The position numbers were made by a program, and so were the translations under genes. From Patiria pectinifera (taxonomy: Eukaryota > Echinodermata > Asteroidea > Valvatida > Asterinidae), in contig CM057136.1 in the NCBI GenBank assembly GCA_029964075.1, positions 744,001 through 808,000 on the forward strand: a stretch of DNA of 64,000 nucleotides, written 5' to 3'. The notes beneath the pieces were generated by a model that ran no database searches, was not told the DNA's origin, and worked only from the letters and a program-made list of their open reading frames with translations. Of this stretch, positions 21,401 through 32,215 are shown one piece after another. Within the stretch, counting starts at the first letter, position 1. The number at the start of each line of letters is the position of its first letter.

Positions 21401-24250
21401 GTATGTATAGTTTTTAAATACCCAAATTGGGATTCATTCCATAAAGAAAACGTCATTTCCCCCATTGAATCTCCAGAAATAAGGTATCAGTCATTGTTTT
21501 AAATGAGTCTCGCCCATCTCTTCTTTGCAATGATTTGGTCTGGCATCGCCAATTGTACTGAACCTGTTGCATTAATTGATTTGATCTAACGTTGCTTTTA
21601 CCAGGGTCCACCCAACACGACGCTTAGCCTTGTTTTCACCGATTTTGAAGTAGAGATAAGCTCACGTGACATTTGCTTCGACTACGTTCAAGTGCGAAGT
21701 GATTCCTACATCTACACTGGTGGAAAAGAGTCAGTAGTGTTAACTTGTTTTAACAGTGAGAAGAATATGGTTAGAAATCTTGCACACCGATGTTGACGAA
21801 AGTCGATCTCCGTTATGACAAATCAAAGTAAAAGAGACAGTTTTGTTCCACAATTTGTACGTAAAACATTCAAAACTTCAAAGGATAACAGAAGTCAAGT
21901 CGTTTTGTTAAAATTTATGTATTAATCGTATTTTTATAATAATACTTTTCTTATGTTTGGATATGCGATTTTTCTTACCAGCTATTGTGGAAACGAACCG
22001 CCCCCGCCAATTGTGTCCACTGGAAATCAAATCCTCGTGATTCTCTACACCGACTCGTGGGGGGAACGTAAAGGATTCCGAGCTGATTACTTCGTCAACC
22101 CTGAGAGTGACGTTACTACCCTGCCCATGGCCTCAACAGTGGTGTCAACCACGGCCCAAACCACAGTCGATACCACGGCCCAAACCACGGGCCAAACAAC
22201 AGCCCAAACCTCAGCTCAAACCACGGACCAAACCACAGCCATTACCACGGCCCAAACCACAGCCCATAGGCCTACTACAGCCCAGACTACTGCTGTAATC
22301 GCGACACAAACCACAGCCGTACCAACGGCTCAAATCACAGTCCAAACCTCAGCTGAAACCACAACCCAAACCACAGCTGTAACCACGGCCCAAACTACAC
22401 ACCAAACCACACCCCAAACCTCAGCTCAAACCACGGCCAAAACCACAGTCGTAACCACGGCCCAAACTACAGCCCAAACCTCAGCTCAAACCGCAGCCAA
22501 AACCTCCGCCCAACCAACCTTCCGAATCACGGCCTCAGCATTGATCCCTATCTTGGCATCAACCACCACTGTGACAACACACCCCCCAACTTCCATCAAG
22601 CCAACGGCGAAGTGCGGTAAGCCCTGGCTGAGAAATAGTGACAACACCAAATTCCGTCAACAGTGCTTTCAATGTGGAGTGTATAATATCATACCGGTCT
22701 CCCAATTAAGGCCCTTGTTTTGGAATTATTCTGTCAACACTTCACCTCTTCTGCGACTGAAGAAATCATACCTTCCCTTAAACTATAAATTCGATTTTAC
22801 TCACGACGATAAAGAAAATTGACACTTGTATGACACGTAAATCAGAGCAATTAATTCAAAACCACATTCCGAGCTAATTAATTAAAGACATCAGTACGCT
22901 GTTCGACAAAAGTCACACATGGCCAGCCCGGCGCCCCTTCATGTATTAGACAAAATGCATGTGCACCTTTGTATGAAAAACAGAGAATGAAAGCCGTTTC
23001 GGTAGCAGTGTTGTAACTATTATGACAATTACCACACGATCTATTTTGGTTAAATGGAAATATGTACTTTATGACAAATTGTACTTTTATGACAAATTGT
23101 CACAGAAGCGGCTGAAGGAACATGCGGTGGGCAATTCACTGGCTCCGGCTGCATAGCATCGCCGAACTATGGACACAGTGTGTACAATAACAACGAGGAA
23201 TGTGTTTATCATATTCAGGCGAGTATGATTAGAGTTAAAATATTTCTCATTATGAAATCCCAGCCTGTGGAATATTGGTCACAATAACTAGCCTGTCGGA
23301 CCACTGTGTAAAAACTTAGGCCATAATCACAGTACTCGGTACCTTGGAATTTGGAATCAAGTTTGCCTTGAAGTTGGAGCAATAAGTCCTGCTCGGACTG
23401 GTTTTGGACTTACATGAATTTCAAGAATCATTTAACTTGACTTCAATAACAATCAGATGAATGTTTATGTTACTCATAGGTCGATGCTGGTAAACGAGTT
23501 CGGTTGACAGTAGAACACCTTGATATCGAATATGAGGAGACTTGCACGTGGGACACACTGGTAGTTATTCCTGGGGACACGCTTGGCTCACTGAGGTAAG
23601 ATATATGGTGCTTTGTACCCATGCAACCCCATGCCGGTATTCGAATTCTTAATGCAAAATATCGCTGGCAATTCCCTTAAATACACAATTTTCTTCAATG
23701 ATAGATGAATATATGTAACGAACGCATACCATAATATGTCTCAGTGAGGTATATAGCGCCCGTTGTTAGCTTCAACAATAAGCCTCTGTATTGATGACGT
23801 CACACTTTGTTTACAAAATCATGTGCACTTCCCTATGGAGCCAGTGGGGGCCCACGGTCCACTGAGCACCATAAAGCACACGTGTAAACAAAGTGTGACG
23901 TCATCAGTACAGAGGCTTATTAATGTCTAAGTTGGTTTAACTAAAGAGCCATTTGACTTCAAATAATGGCCGCGTGCAATTTAGTTATTTCAGCCGGCCG
24001 TATGTTAGCCAAGTAATTAGGACTTGGCTAATGTCATTTGCCTTAATCCAGAAAAATTACAATCAAACAAATGAAACAAAGCAAAATCTAATTTTTTTCT
24101 GTCTCTCTTTGTATCAGGACTTGCGGTTCGGAGCTCCCTTTTGGGACTTTCGTTTCCCTTGACAACACCATGACGGTGAAGATGATCAGCGATGGATTTG
24201 TGGCTAAAGGCGGATTTGCAGCGAGCTTCCAGGGAATTACCGTGGATTAG
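15455..24250 (+). CDS. Astacin gene B: complete BP10/SpAN-like protease, signal peptide-astacin-EGF-CUB-CUB
   Basis: Secreted zinc metalloprotease, tandem paralogue of gene A. Exons: 15455-15535, 16001-16223, 17444-17582, 18255-18327, 18686-18880, 19517-19646, 20645-20770, 21297-21400, 21605-21729, 21982-22616, 23106-23218, 23480-23595, 24118-24250; 730 residues. Seen: hydrophobic signal peptide MNLVLPILVHLTFGIMMAQG; prodomain FQSDMRLTF; KRR cleavage site; zinc motif HEIGHAVGWHH; Met-turn SIMHYGS; EGF module; CUB1; a Thr/Gln-rich linker (about 22105-22600) of TTAQTT-like repeats, probably O-glycosylated; CUB2. Apart from the linker exon (635 against 317 bases), every shared exon has the same length and phase as in gene A. 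An upstream in-frame ATG at 15410 would add 15 residues; 15455 is preferred because the signal peptide begins there. Introns hold a Harbinger-like MITE and a 145-bp inverted-repeat element. The role in hatching or early development is inferred from the family. Confidence 0.95.
17301..17412. repeat. GAGTCC hexamer-rich simple repeat
   Basis: Repeats of gagtccgagtcc in intron 2 of gene B, just before exon 3. Diverged copies of the same hexamer theme occur at 16670-16715, 43010-43095 and 43625-43745, so this is a recurring simple repeat of this genome. Confidence 0.8.
19693..20066 (+). mobile_element. PIF/Harbinger-like MITE, copy 1 (astacin B intron 6)
   Basis: A 374-bp non-coding element. It begins GGCCCAAAAAAAGTCTCCGG and ends with the near-perfect inverted complement (...CCGGAGACTTTT...GGCC). 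It is flanked by TAA on both sides (19690-19692 and 20067-20069). Three-base TAA/TTA duplications are characteristic of PIF/Harbinger transposons. Copy 2 (46637-47005) is the same sequence in reverse orientation. The matching intron of gene A lacks it. Confidence 0.8.
20815..21015. repeat. AACCC-rich low-complexity tract
   Basis: Irregular repeats of aaccc and ccaaccc fill much of intron 7 of gene B. A shorter version stands at 9955-10045 in the same intron of gene A, so the tract predates the duplication. Period and sequence are irregular, unlike telomeric repeats. Confidence 0.7.
23219..23479 (+). other. GC-AG intron splitting CUB2 of astacin gene B
   Basis: The donor is cag|gcgagt and the acceptor is ctcatag|gtcgat. 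The phase 0 join gives YHIQVDAGKRV. It matches the GC-AG intron of gene A at the same codon. Confidence 0.85.
23777..23921. mobile_element. 145-bp inverted-repeat element (MITE) in astacin B intron 12
   Basis: Left arm AATAAGCCTCTGTATTGATG continues to GTTTAC; the right arm is its near-exact inverted complement (GTAAACAAAGTGTGACGTCA to GGCTTATT). The arms are about 38 bp with one or two mismatches around a loop of about 70 bp. No clear target-site duplication. Absent from gene A. Confidence 0.75.
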
Positions 24251-25266
24251 AAGGATTAATTAAGAGCAAAATTAAGAGCATTGCTGCCTAAAAGCCTCAT
24301 CAAACCACTCATTGTTATCTATCATCTGCAACATACAGGAGGCTGCTTAATTTAGGCTGACACTGAATTAGTATCTATATTTTATTTATGAGTTGGCTTA
24401 CCAGTAAAAGATTGGTGGTATGTTTTCTTTTCTTTTCCAATTACATAAAGACCTAAATGAAGACATAATATTTAGAACTTTGCAATCTTGAATGATTTTA
24501 AATATTTATGATGCTTTAATAAAGATTATATCCGACATATATTATTGAAGAGACAAATATACGGCAATATGTTTTTATTTCGAGCATTCTAAATAAGTAA
24601 GGAAAAATAATATGTAAGCCTGTCCTACCTGTCTTGAGCTGTCTTAAACCGGTCCACGTTATTGTACGGGTTCTATTGATGGTTCAGAAGAGAAAGAGTA
24701 TCTACCACGTTTAAGGAGAAAACACTAATTGTAAAAGCGAATTCAAGGCAGACAACGGACCAGAGGATTGGTTAAAAATAGATGCAATAATCAGCAATAA
24801 TCATCCCAAACAGTAAACATAATTTATTTCTCAATTGTAATCATGGACAAAACAGTTCTATGGTTATTTTTCAATACATTGTAAGCCTTAAAAGATACAT
24901 GTAATTAGTTAGTTATGTCATGTGCTCTTATACATGTACACCTGTTCCTAATACCAATCGACAGACTCTGCTGCTTCCAACACATATATTTCTTCGGGCC
25001 TATTAAGTTTGTAGGATCTGTGGAGCCAATTAAACTACTGCATCATTGATTTCAAAACAGTTGTCGGCACTCCTCAGCTTTATATATCATTAAGCCATCA
25101 AACAAACAAACAAATAAACAAACAAACAGAAATCGGCATCTGGGGACAGCTGGCATGGCCTCCGTTTAGCCCCTTCCCCCTCCCCCTCCCCTACCTCCCC
25201 GGGAGGCGAGATTTGTTTCATACCACATTTCCGCTATGGGTGTTTAGCATTATTTTGATGATAAAT
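24251..25266. other. 3' flank of astacin gene B, no gene seen
   Basis: AT-rich 3' UTR and intergenic sequence. It contains the candidate polyadenylation signal and a short (aaac)n tract near 25100. No exon-like sequence recognised. Confidence 0.6.
24518..24523 (+). promoter_or_regulatory. Candidate polyadenylation signal of astacin gene B
   Basis: AATAAA in an AT-rich context about 270 bases after the stop codon of gene B. Confidence 0.5.
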
Positions 25267-25556
25267 TTATGCGCCTATCAAATGTCCCCCCCCCGCGCAG
25301 CCCGAGGTCCGATGTCGGGATTTGGTCACGTTTTTCATGCCCCAGGGTGGGGATTTTGGTCACTCAATTTACATTGTTAACATTGGCGTGCTACATGGAA
25401 AGGCAATCACTAGTGCGCCCAACGTACGCATGTATGTCGGGACATGGTCGGGGATTGTCACTTAAAATTTGCCCGAGGGGTGGGGATTTTAAAATCACAC
25501 GTCTTGGGTGGGACAGCCCGGGGGAGGGGTGGGGGAACAATTGATAGGCGCATTAA
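25267..25556. mobile_element. Inverted-repeat element (MITE), about 290 bp
   Basis: It begins ttatgcgcctatcaaatgt next to a C run and ends with a G run followed by caattgataggcgcattaa, the inverted complement of the start. The ORF across it (25269-25544) has no recognisable family and is most likely a by-product of the GC-rich element. It directly abuts the next element. Confidence 0.6.
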
Positions 25557-26036
25557 AGAGGTTGTGGAATGCTGAAAATCGTTTTGTTTTTTATATTTTT
25601 TTTTATTGTAGAGTAGACCCATATATATCATAATGACAAAGTACCATTCTTTTGTAATGTGCGTTTATATGTTTATAAAACTGAAATGCATCGAGTAATT
25701 TGTTGGTCGGCGAGCGCATAATTGAAATCAACAGTCGTCGGGTTCTTCGTAAATTGAGAAAAATCGGGACGTAATAAACAGGACTCATTTATACTACGCT
25801 GCATCGGGAGTCCTGTTTATTACGTCACGATTTACTATATTTTGTTTGCTTCCCCCAACGATGACTTGTACACAAATTGCACGTTCGGGTCGAAACAGGA
25901 CCTGAAAAACAGCTCTCAAAAGTACCTTTTGTACTCATTTCATGACAGACGCAATAGTCGTTTTTATTTCATCACACCTTAGGCTACATATACCCGAAAA
26001 ATGACGGAAATGTTTTCGAGCATTCCACAACCTCTT
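25556..26036. mobile_element. Inverted-repeat element (MITE), about 480 bp
   Basis: Terminal inverted repeats are AAGAGGTTGTGGAATGCT at the left and AGCATTCCACAACCTCTT at the right. An internal hairpin at 25762-25830 pairs cgtaataaacaggact with agtcctgtttattacg. No coding capacity. Confidence 0.65.
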
Positions 26037-26344
26037 GAATGTGGTGTATAAAAGCATATAGTGCATGGCGGATCCTTCATTTTCAAATGGGGTCGGTGGA
26101 GGGTATTGAAATCAACACAGAGACAATTGGGAGTGATGGTAATTGAGAGGAACCAATTAAGGCCTAAATAACGAATCGAGATTATATGACGAAAGTTATG
26201 TCAGGAATCTTGAGGAACACTTGGGATTTTCTTCCCAGTATATTAGGAGGATCATTAAGTTCTCTTCTGTCAGCACGAATTATTGCTTCATGCCCATTTT
26301 ATGTCTATTCATAAAATGGATGATTAGAAGGGAATATTGATGTG

Positions 26345-26480
26345 AGGTGAATATAACAGACTCAGTGTTATCCCGAGTGATTGTGAGAAGAAACATCGCT
26401 TGGGTAGGACTCCAACCCACGACCTTCTGCTTACTAGTTCAGACGTCTTACCACTCGACTACCGAGCTTGCCGGCGGGCA
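26345..26480 (-). mobile_element. tRNA-derived SINE, copy 1
   Basis: On the minus strand there is a tRNA-like head (gctcggtagtcgagtggtaag, then a B-box-like gtgggttggagtcctac). A tail with cactcgggataacactgag follows. The same head and tail occur at 61005-61145 on the plus strand, so this is a SINE family rather than a working tRNA gene. The altered B box argues against function. Confidence 0.65.
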
Positions 26481-26525
26481 GGACACACATGATTCAATAC
26501 ATGTACTGTGGCTGTGGAAAGATAT

Positions 26526-26960
26526 TGTTACGAACCCACTTATCCTGTAATCCTTTAGTACGGTTTGCTCCCGCACTAGAATTGTTGGTATTTAATGAAT
26601 GTATATTATGGTGGCTACGCGCGGGTAAATACCCTTTTTAAGCACTGACTGGCTTGTATTCGCTCTCAGTTGGTGCCCCGTGTACATTGTACAACCATTA
26701 TGTGCGATTTCCATTAGCGCGTCGTTGAGCCAGCATCTTCCGCCGTTCCTACCCGGCGAGCTACGTACCCCTCATCACTGGATCGTGCCGAGGCTGACGG
26801 TACTACCGGACGGAGACCTGGACTGTCGTGGCCCGCCTGATATGGCTGACTTCCCGGGGTTCAACGCTTGCTTACCTGTGGCTTGGCTGATCCACGGCTG
26901 GGTGCGGAGATGCTTGGTTCGACGGCTGCTCTAATACCGTTGTGGGCACTGGCTAGGCTG
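26526..26960 (+). mobile_element. Possible LTR and primer-binding-site remnant of a retroelement
   Basis: From 26526 the sequence tgttacgaacccactta resembles the start of many gypsy LTRs. Near 26668 it reads ttggtgccccgtg, resembling a primer-binding site, followed by GC-rich sequence unlike its surroundings. No second LTR or intact gag/pol is seen. Tentative. Confidence 0.25.
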
Positions 26961-28310
26961 GGCGGGGCGCGAATTGTTTTTCTCCCAAACGACATCCGCA
27001 TGCCGCATACATGTTTTTTTAGCGCCCTCTATGATACTTTGTTGTTACGCACGCAGGTATATAATTATTTTTTCCCGTGTTTTTGCCGAGGTGCGACAGC
27101 TCAGTGGATATAGAATAGGATTTTGCAGCTCGGTTTTGCACCCGAATTTTTTTTTCATTTTCTAACCTGAGGCTTTGGAGGATTTTTTTTTTAAAGGGAA
27201 ATAAAGTCCGAATTTCATAACGTTCAAATTCCCTTTTTTTTCTAATCATTTCCTTCCCATGTTTTTATAAAAGTTAAGTCCAAAACGCCATAGCGTACAC
27301 CCATATGTGGATGTCGATTGGGAGAAAAATATTCGCGGGCGGGGCCTGTTCCTGCTACTGGTTCCTTATTGGTAATTATATTCGGCCGAATACAATTTGT
27401 CTTTGTTGTTTTGCTAACTTTATTTTGCCGGCTTGTTCTTAACTGTATTTTGCCTGTTTGAATAATTTGCTGCTTTGCTAATTTCTTTGTAATTTATTTT
27501 GCTTTGCCTGTATCTAATGCTTTGGGGTTCTTGCATCATTGCATGAAGTTTAAAGTTGCAGACTAACTGAGAATGTTTGTTGTATCACACACTGTCCTGT
27601 TGATTGATTTGGGAGAATTAATTAAATTTTGTTAATCATTAATTTGTCTCTTTTTAGCCTTTGATTCAAAAGTCATGATTCCCGTTTTGATTGCTTATTT
27701 CTTTCTGCCGTGCGTTCCCCGCACGTAACAATATTAAATCCCATAAAATCAGTAAAGCCCTTGTCCCCTTTACAAAAATGCCACAGAAATGTCTTCTCAA
27801 TGCCAGCGTTTTCTGAAGGACATCGACAAGATCAAATGATCTTGATTTCAGCAGCACCCTTCAATCAAATCATACCAAATATCCTGAGCGCAGTGGACAA
27901 AAACGCAATGACGGACAGGCGCGTCAAGAATAATTAAACCAAATGGACAATAACTGCATTTATTTAGGGCCGAACTCAACACTTGGGGTGAAATTGTACA
28001 CAAAGTATTGTGTTACTTCACAATAAGTATTGCGTTATTTCCTTTTCCTTTACAATGATTTCCCTTGTACAATCACAGACAACCGTCCTTTTGATCGCTT
28101 CTCTTGCGTCTGGTATAATGTGAGTTTAGTATGAAGTATACCGACTCTTTGGTAGTGTTGCGCATGCCTAAGTAAAGATACAGTAGAGTTACAGGTCACG
28201 TGTAATATGGTTAGAACTCATATGTGATAAAAGGGACCAGATTTCATAGGAGTCCAAATTTTTACAAAGGAATCCTGGATTTATCTGTAATGTTCCATTA
28301 AATACACAAG
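26961..28310. other. Intergenic stretch without recognised gene
   Basis: AT-rich with homopolymer runs. It includes a diverged copy (28130-28310) of the repeat seen at 12840-13050. No exon-like ORF with splice sites was found. Confidence 0.5.
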
Positions 28311-28480
28311 TTTTCTTCGCATGATTTTCATCGTCGCAGTGTTACAGTTTTTCAACGTCGCAGCGTTACAGTTTTCGACGTCGCAAGCGCACACAAGTTG
28401 AGCTTCAACGCGAGAGACGCACGGTTTTCGAAGTCGCAGCGTTACAGTTTTTGGCGTCGCAGCGTTTACCGGTTTTCGAC
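28311..28480. repeat. Degenerate minisatellite based on gtcgcagcgttacagtttt
   Basis: Five or six imperfect units of about 20-24 bp centred on gtcgcagcgttacagttttc. No protein implied. Confidence 0.75.
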
Positions 28481-30041
28481 GTGACACACATAAACGATTC
28501 GACGGCGTTCTATATACACGTGTTATGATATGATATCGTTGCATGCATTGACTGCACATGGCGTATGGCTTCGAAACCAATTCTCAAGCATCATGCATCC
28601 GCGAAAATGGACCAATGACGCACAGGAAAGAAATATCGCAGGTACATAATATCAGTGCAGGGGCGGATCCAGGAATTCTTGCGGGGGGGGGGGGGGTCAG
28701 CAGCAAATCAATGCTGAAATGTAGACGGGTGTTTTTTTTCACCGGACACTTGGCCTACGGTAAAATCAATAGGGGGGCTCAAACCATACTGTCAATGCGA
28801 GTGTTGTTCAAATTTGACGATCATCAACACTATATGACAGAAAAGTGTACAAAACCCATGAAACCAAGCTGGCTCTGACCGAATGTTGTACACAAGCGGA
28901 TATTATAGGTCTTCCCGGCTATTTTAAAACATTTTTCATTCAAATTCACCAACTCTAACATTCAAGTCATTGTCCGAGAAAAATTTCACACTGTTAAACA
29001 AAACCAATTTAGTCATCTACCATTCGATTTCAAAGTTTAGTCACAGGCTCTTTAGTCACCGGGTTCGAGAAAATTCGTCATTATAGATCAATTCGTTGCC
29101 GAATGGAAGCATTCAGATATCGAATTCGTGTGATATAAATCAATTAGACGAATTTGATATCTGAATAAGAAGGTTTTGGCGCAGACGAGACAAAATCGAA
29201 TACTCCGGGACGAAAACGTGCGCTCATTGTTTGAATTTGCTTTTAACTGAATTTGAAATTGTCTGACGAGAGACGAAATTGGACATTGGAAGTGCACTTA
29301 ATCGACGTTGATGGACGAATTTGAATATTAGAAACGGTGCATTCGGATGACAAACGTTTTAAAATAGCCGGGAAAAGCCAGTATAATTACCAGTATAATT
29401 GTCATAATTTGTTTTGGGTGTCAGAGCGGGGGGGGGGGGAGTTCACATTTTTTTTAATGTATTTCTTTGAAGAAAAAAAACTCCCCCTCCGGATCCGCGA
29501 GGGCTCTGGGGCGTGCCCTCATTGCCCCCAGGCAGGTGTCCGTCCCCCCCCCCTCCCCCGGCAACCCACCCACTAAAAAATCGAAACTTACCCCCACGCC
29601 CATGATATCGTTTGTTTTAGTAATTAAAGCAAAAAGAGAAATGTGGATGACTAGTTTTACAGTTGATTCGAATACCCTTAAGCCTAGTATGGAAGGAGAA
29701 GAACGAATTCCTTCATTAAATTAAATAAGATAAAAATGAAATCGGAATAAATTGATAAGGAAAAAAAAGCGCCCTCTACATATCGTCAAAAGAGGTCATT
29801 GGAAGGCATAAAATAAAGGTCACATATTTTGTTATCATTCATCCACTCAGTGGATGTGATGTACAGAATCAGTGGCGTAGCCGGGAAGGAGGATATGGGG
29901 GGTATCCCCCCCCCCCCCTCGCGACGCCATGCATGTGGACTAACCACGGACCAAATACACACGTGTAAATGGTCCGTGGACTAACCGACTTGAAGCTCAG
30001 CACGGATGAGCGAGTGCCCCTTGTCACTATACCTCCAATAA
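28481..30041. other. Intergenic stretch with fragments of DNA elements
   Basis: Contains G runs beside a gcggatcc motif (28662-28695), a mirrored ctccggatccgcgag segment near 29490, and an agtggcgtagccggg motif near 29872. All three resemble ends of DNA-transposon remnants. 29940-30000 holds a small hairpin (accacggacca / tggtccgtgg). No gene. Confidence 0.45.
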
Positions 30042-30640
30042 AATTAGTCCGAGAAACTAGGACTCTACGAATCGCCTTTTTTAACATTTGGAGATGGTCG
30101 TGCCGATAGTAGGGTCCTAGGATCATAAAGTACATGGCGGTATCAATAACCTCTTTTGACCATTTTCACTCGTACCCCCTATCATAATCTTCAGATTTCT
30201 GCCCCCAAAACAGTCCTCAAACTGCCAGACTTTGATTGGTCGCCATGGCGACCAATCCAGGTGACCAATCAAAGTGCCCTGTGATTGGTCTGTCTGTCTG
30301 ATGCAAGTCAATTTTTCCTGAATTCAAAATGGCATCCCCCAACAAGGCTTGTGCGACAAGGATGTTTCCCGAATTGAAGGTGGAATTTCTCTTTTCTTCC
30401 CAAAGGTAATTGAATCTTACCCCCACCATTTGTATTTTCAATTCTCACTGGAGCCTACAGGGGCGCATCAGGCAGTTTAATTGAGGACTGTTTTGGGGAT
30501 GAAATCTGACGATTTTGATAGGGGGTACGAGTGAAAATGGTCAAAATAGATGTACTCTAAGATTCTAGGACCTATCGCCTGGCCATCTCCAAATGTTAAA
30601 AAAAGGCGATTCGAAGAGTCCTAGTTATAGGACTACAATA
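30042..30640. mobile_element. Inverted-repeat element, about 600 bp with arms of about 165 bp
   Basis: The left arm (about 30042-30220: actaggactctacgaatcgc, then accattttcactcgtacccc) is the inverted complement of the right arm (about 30475-30640: ggggtacgagtgaaaatggt, then gcgattcgaagagtcctagt). The centre holds a short palindrome, gattggtcgccatggcgacc. Non-coding. Confidence 0.75.
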
Positions 30641-30780
30641 AAATGACCTTGTTCTGCCACTGTCCACACGTCAGTCAGTGGCCGTGTCACGCACACAGCC
30701 CTAGTGTTTGACCTCGGTTTCTTGTCCCGAGGTCGGCACTATGGTGTACTATAAAGGACACCTATCTGTTATCGTCGTGC

Positions 30781-31728
30781 GTGTGGGGAGCTCCGTCGTG
30801 CCTGTAAGCAGGTCCGTCGTGTTTGTGAGCAGGTCCGTCGTGCGTGTGAGTAAAACCGTCGTGCCTGTGAGCAGGTCCGTCGTGTTTGTGAGCAGACCGT
30901 CGTGCGTGTGAGTAAAACCGTCGTGCCTGTGAGCAGGTCCGTCGTGTTTGTAAGCAGACCGTCGTGCGCGTGAGCAAAACCGTCGTGCCTGTGAACAGGT
31001 CCGTCGTGTTTGTGAGCAGACCGTCGTACGCGTGAGTAAAACCGTCGTGCCTGTGAGCAGGTCCGTCGTGTTTGTGAGCAGAGCGTCGTGCGTGTGAGTA
31101 AAACCGTCGTGCCTGTGAGCAGGTCCGTCGTGTTTGTGAGCAGGTCCGTCGTGCGTGTGAGTAAAACCGTCGTGCCTGTGAGCAGGTCCGTCGTGTTTGT
31201 GAGCAGAGCGTCGTACGTGTGGGGAGGTCCGTCGTGTTTGTGAGCAGACCGTTGTGCGTGTGAGTAAAACCGTCGTGCCTGTGAGCAGGTCCGTCGTGTT
31301 TGTGAGCAGACCTTCGTGCGTGTGAGTAAAACCGTCGTGCCTGTGAGCAGGTCCGTCGTGATTGTGAGCAGAGCGTCGTACATGTGAGTAAAACCGTCGT
31401 GCCTGTGAGTAAAACCGTCGTGCGTGTGAGTAAAACCGTCGTGTTTGTGAGTAAAACTGTCGTGCCTGTGAGTAAAACCGTCGTGTTTGTGAGTAAAACC
31501 GTCGTGCGTGTGAGTAAAACCGTCGTGCCTGTGAGCAGGTCCGTCGTGTTTGTGAGCAGACCGTCGTACGTGTGAGTAAAACCGTCGTGCCTGTGAGTAA
31601 AACCGTCGTGCGTGTGAGTAAAACCGTCGTGTTTGTGAGTAAAACCGTCGTGCCTGTGAGTAAAACCGTCGTGTTTGTGAGTAAAACCGTCGTGCGTGTG
31701 AGTAAAGCCGTCGTGCCTATGAGGCGCC
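30781..31728. repeat. Left minisatellite arm, 20-21 bp unit
   Basis: About 45 units of gtcgtgcctgtgagtaaaacc and variants (gtcgtgtttgtgagcaggtcc, gtcgtgcgtgtgagtaaaacc). Several frames stay open, giving false ORFs of up to 322 codons. Confidence 0.95.
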
Positions 31729-31729
31729 A

Positions 31730-32215
31730 TGTGTAAATAAATTATTTAACAAAATTATTTATATATAATTCATTATTTATTATATAGGCCTAATTCAGTT
31801 TTCCGGACAATTATATGTAAATAACTGTTTGGCAGTTTGCATTATATGTAAATAAATGTATTTGCCACTGCAATATTTATAGATATAATTTTTTTTGCAA
31901 CCTAATTATTTACATATAATTTTGGGCAAACTAGAATTATTCATATATAATTTATTTGCAAACTTATTATTTATATATAATTTTTGCACACTTTTTTATT
32001 TATTTATAATTTATTTGCAACCTTTTTCATTGATATATAATTTTTGTGCACTTTATTTATTTATATATAATTTATTTGGTACCTCATTATTTATATATAA
32101 TTTTCACACTTCAATTATTTATTATATAATTTATTTGGTAACTTATTATTGATATATATATTTTTTGCACACTTTCATTATTTATTATATAATGCATTAT
32201 ATAATAATTATTCTC
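31730..32215. repeat. Left AT-rich tandem repeat of the foldback element
   Basis: Irregular units built on ttatttatatataatttatt with interspersed gcaaac, gcacac or ggtacc. Inverted counterpart at 33660-34070. Confidence 0.9.

Noticed and set aside
22107..22298. ORF rich in Pro-Lys-Pro repeats
   Set aside because: Out-of-frame shadow of the Thr-rich linker of astacin B.
25269..25544. 91-codon ORF between inverted repeats
   Set aside because: It coincides with a GC-rich MITE and lacks any recognisable domain.
26394..26465. Functional tRNA gene on the minus strand
   Set aside because: B box is altered (ggttggagtcc) and the same unit with a shared tail occurs at 61005, indicating a SINE.
30781..31728. 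Regular repeat array that might suggest CRISPR
   Set aside because: The units are contiguous with no unique spacers, and the DNA is animal nuclear sequence with introns.
30762..31730. 322-codon minus-strand ORF rich in THDGFTH repeats, and overlapping ORFs in other frames
   Set aside because: The frames are open only because the minisatellite unit is about 21 bp and lacks stops; the same happens in the mirrored arm at 34071-34888. No start context, splice sites or non-repeat sequence supports a protein.
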